Origin: Panorpa germanica
Lineage: Eukaryota; Arthropoda; Insecta; Mecoptera; Panorpidae
Reading direction: 5' to 3'
Assembly (NCBI GenBank): GCA_963678705.1
Contig: OY783205.1
Coordinates: forward strand, 26,465,034-26,529,033
Length of the DNA stretch: 64,000 nt
Part shown: in pieces, positions 60,399 through 64,000 of the stretch
Numbering within the stretch: the first letter of the stretch is position 1
Layout of the letters: every line of letters starts with the position of its first letter
Notes under the pieces: generated by a model
Databases searched by the model: none
What the model saw: only the letters and a program-made list of their open reading frames with translations
Told to the model about the DNA's origin: nothing
Translations under genes and position numbers: made by a program

Positions 60399-63300
60399 GG
60401 GCGCACACCTGCATTCAATACAAGGTATCTCGAGAGGCTGCAATATATATCTATATATTCACACACACTCATATATATAATATATCAATCAGATCGATTC
60501 AACATTAACTCACTCAAAAAATATTCATCCCAGTCATTTTATCATCTATCTATACAATATACATTCAGCTGCTTTGTTTATTATTAGTTATTTAAATAAA
60601 ATCGCTTTAAATGTCGATTTAAAATTTCGCAAGCAGCCTAATCAAATCAAATCAATCACATCACTTTTTGTTAGAAATAAGGAATGGTTATTTATATTAA
60701 TAACATTTCTTTGATTGTTATATGTTGTTAATTCATTTTTTTAAACTATTTAAATTTCACCAAAAAATAAATTATAAATTTCAAATCATAAACCCTCCGC
60801 GAGTGAGAATAAAGACTGAAAATCAGTTGAAACAACTTATTAAAAAAAAAAAAATGAAAACTCATCGCTAATATTTTTTTTAATTTAGTAATTTTTCATA
60901 TAATTATTTAAATATATAAATATTTCTAGTGTTGTCCCCACCCCATGTGATAAAAAAACAACAAAAGTATAAGAATGCGTTGAAATTGTTTATTTTCTTT
61001 TTCTTTTCTTTTTTTGAATAACTTTTTTTAAGTTGTAATTAAAGTATATATATATATAGATTTAAAAAAAAAATACATATAAAAAAGTTATTAATTGTGA
61101 TTTTGCAGAAAATATATTTTTTCTGTGAAAAAAAGAAATTTTTTAAAAAGTGTCGTCGTTTGTTTTTTTAATAATTTAGATGTATCGTCTTATTTTTTTC
61201 ATTCTTAATCTTAAAAAAAGGTCCAAAAAATCTTTTTTATGTTTTTCTAAATATCTATTCCATAATTCCTTCGAGAATTCTGAAATATTGAAAAATAAAA
61301 TAGAAATCGATATAAGTCGAAAAAACGCACCAAACGAATTACAAATTGTGAAAGATAAGTTTTGAAAAATTTTCTCAATAATTTGTAAAATTTTCATAAT
61401 AAGAAAATAGTTATATCGATATAATCCAGAAAATCTTTATTAAATTAAATAACAAAGTATTATTATTGAAAGCACAGCGTGATACAATTTAGTTTTTAAG
61501 TTTCGAATTGAAATTTATGTTCGAAAAATTTACATCTTCTTGTATTAGTATAGGAACGCCATTTCGAAAACAAAAAAAAACCGAAATAAATTTTTCGAAC
61601 ATAGAATTTTTTTTGTACTAAAGAGCGAAAAAAAATATTATAACGGTGAAACATGCTTTATTATAAATATATGATAATCATAGAATTATAAAATTAAATA
61701 TTATTGACAACACTAGTCCAATATATACGGCGGTTTGTCTGCTGTAGTTCGTTGGATCTAGTGGTGTACATAATATTTTAAAAGTTGATTTTAAGCGCAT
61801 GTGATCTCAAAATTATCTGTCAAATTTTGTATTTGTTAGATAATTTATAATATTTTTGCAAATACAAAAAAAAACCGAATATATTTTACTTTTTTTTAAT
61901 AATAAATAATAAAAGTAGAGTATGAAATATCCAAAAAATGTGAAAAAAAATAATTATAATTACAAAAAAAGTGATAGACTTTTGAGTGATAGTGTATAAT
62001 GATAGTAATTATATAACCAAAATTTAAAAATATAACTAATTAAAGGTCACTTTGGGTCATTTTTCAAACACCAAAAAAAAGTAAAACGAACACAAAATCA
62101 AGGTGATATATTTTGTGATCGTTTTCATATGTTATAGTAAATCTAAGACCTGTTTTCTCAGACACTTTTCTAGTTATATTTTTAAATTTTACTCAATCAT
62201 ATTTTTAAGATAAGTTGCATTCGAAAACTAAAATATACTTACTTAAAATATAAGCATACATATTTTTCTTTTCGAACGCAACATTTTTTATATTTTTTTT
62301 AATTTAAAAATTCTTGACAATTCTATAAAAAATAGATACGCGTATTATTTCGGTACCTATTTGTTTATATGAATGATTTAAAAAAAAAATTGTGATTTTT
62401 TTTCTGTAAAAAAAAGTAACTGTCAAAATATCTGTGTATTAATAATAAAATATCAAAAAATGATGAAAATTTTTTCACGATCGAAAATTATAATAAATAT
62501 TTTATATCTACTTACTATTATAATATATAAAATGTAAAAAAAATTAAAAAATAATGTATAGTATATATATATAAAAAAAAATACATATATAAACAATATT
62601 AGAATTGTAGCAAAGAATTTTTATATATGGCCTGATAATTAATATGAGAAGATTTATTATTAAATGTATGTTTATAATTGTGATACTACTTTAACAAAAT
62701 ATCATAATAGAAAAAAAAATATTAAAAAAAAAATTATATATTATACATTCGCAATAAAAATTTAACAAATTTTTTTGTATGAAAATTAATTTCTGTTTTT
62801 TATTTATTTTTCCTATAATTTATTTATATTTTCTTTCAGGTTTATTTCATTATCAATATCATTTCAAAAATTATTTATGGCTACTCAGATAATTTATTTC
62901 TTACATATAAATAAAATTCAATAAAAACCAGTCACAATTTCCACTTACGAACACGAAATTTCGATTTACGAAAATTTAACATTCTCGTTAAAAGGAAAAA
63001 CGGCCAAATATTTTTCGCATATCATTTCTTATACTTTTGTTTCTTTATATTAAAATTAAATTTGAAAAATTTTCTACTCAAAAATCGTAGCAACTTTAAA
63101 TATATTTTTAAAAATCTCAGGCTTTTAATTTAAATGTAATATGAACAAAAGAGTTGACCCAAAATTTTGTTAAAATCTATGAAAAATATTCAAGAGACAA
63201 ATTTTGATAACTGAATTTTGCGCAACTCGCAACTATTGAAATAAAAATCGATATTTAATGTACGATCGATTAATAAATAATATTCATAAACAATATCAAA

Positions 63301-64000
63301 CATACCAATAGCTACATAGAAAGAAATATATATCTCAATTGACAAAAATTGAGGCAAATATATATAAAGAGATGTTAGAAAATTTTAAACAATGTCTCTT
63401 AAAAATAAATTTGTCTTAATACCATATTCTGTAATTTTTTGAACTATCTAAATGTTAGTAGGGTCCACAAAAAACACGCACAATATATTCTACAGCCAAC
63501 TACGCTTATATTTAAAAAATCGGCAAAATTTTGGTATAGTCAAACCAAAATTTTTCCTATTTTAAAATAATATTAACTTTTGCTGATTTTTTAAATATAT
63601 TTAAATCAATGAAAAAAGCTACAAATTTAAATATAATAAGAATTCTAGTCAAACTAAGTAAGAGCATAATTAAATGTATTATTGTTTATTTAAATCTATG
63701 ACTGATTAAAATTTTGTATACAGGGTTCATCGGAATATTTAAATATATATGTATTATGGATAGGTTATATGGTTTGATTTAAAATTATTTTTCATTTTCA
63801 CTGCATCAATTATACTCGAATTTAGAAATACGATGTCCAATCATTAAGAAGCAATAAATATTATAAGAATGCATTGCTTTTAAAGAAGCAACGAATTTGT
63901 TTCTTTTGTCAAGTTATTGCCATAACCGCGCGTTGATATTTTAAGAATGAAGCGAAATTTATAATTAAATTATAAGATTAAAATTTCGTTTAATAAATAA
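60399..64000 (+). other. 3' UTR of scylla/charybde and downstream AT-rich sequence
   Basis: Extremely AT-rich, full of A and T homopolymers and ATTTA motifs, no open frame of interest. Possible poly(A) signals: AATAAA near 60594 and 60768, and one at 62753-62758 followed by a T-rich stretch (TTTTTTTGTATG). The last would give a 3' UTR of about 2.4 kb. The transcript end cannot be fixed without RNA data. Beyond it I see nothing recognisable. Confidence 0.5.

Noticed and set aside
1-64000. CRISPR-like arrays, bacterial operons or integrated viral genes apart from the BEL element
   Set aside because: No regularly spaced direct repeats and no clustered prokaryote-style frames. The only retroviral-type enzymes are those of the BEL element and the LINE remnants.

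Overview
The window is AT-rich animal DNA and almost certainly comes from an insect. It holds one host protein gene with introns, an arthropod-style TATA plus TCAGT promoter, a BEL/Pao retrotransposon, and many decayed transposon copies. Several LINE 3' ends encode a C-terminal peptide of the RFR.GNEE...RYW...C-x2-C-x8-H-x4-C type. From memory, this type is common in ant, bee and wasp genomes, so Hymenoptera is my best guess. That is an inference; no search was run.

Layout. Positions 1-6913 are a BEL/Pao LTR retrotransposon entered inside its 5' LTR. It has one open gag-pol frame of 1705 codons and a complete 3' LTR, and the 94 bp of 5' LTR that can be seen are identical to the 3' LTR. Positions 6914 to about 58580 contain no host gene I can support. 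This stretch is a repeat-filled gene desert. It holds five LINE 3' ends plus a sixth more doubtful one, two non-autonomous hAT elements with 8-bp target duplications, and a foldback element with 133-bp arms together with a second copy split by a hAT element. It also holds a 210-bp inverted-repeat family in two near-identical copies, a family with TTCCCAC termini, several unnamed dispersed repeats and two long TA microsatellites. Six perfect TGACGTCA (CRE-type) palindromes lie in this stretch, which is more than base composition predicts.

Positions 58581-60398 carry the one recognisable host gene: a three-exon scylla/charybde (REDD1/DDIT4 family) gene on the + strand. It encodes 190 residues, and all splice sites are canonical and phase-matched. 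It has a TATA box and initiator, and two short upstream ORFs in its leader. A very AT-rich stretch that probably includes its 3' UTR runs to the window end. REDD1 proteins restrain TORC1 under hypoxia and other stress, so the candidate hypoxia and FOXO sites upstream and the uORFs are worth testing.

I did not find a gene cluster, CRISPR-like array or other new multi-gene system. The most interesting structures are nested small transposons, whose insertion sites can be reconstructed from copies inside this same window, and the regulatory architecture of the scylla/charybde gene.
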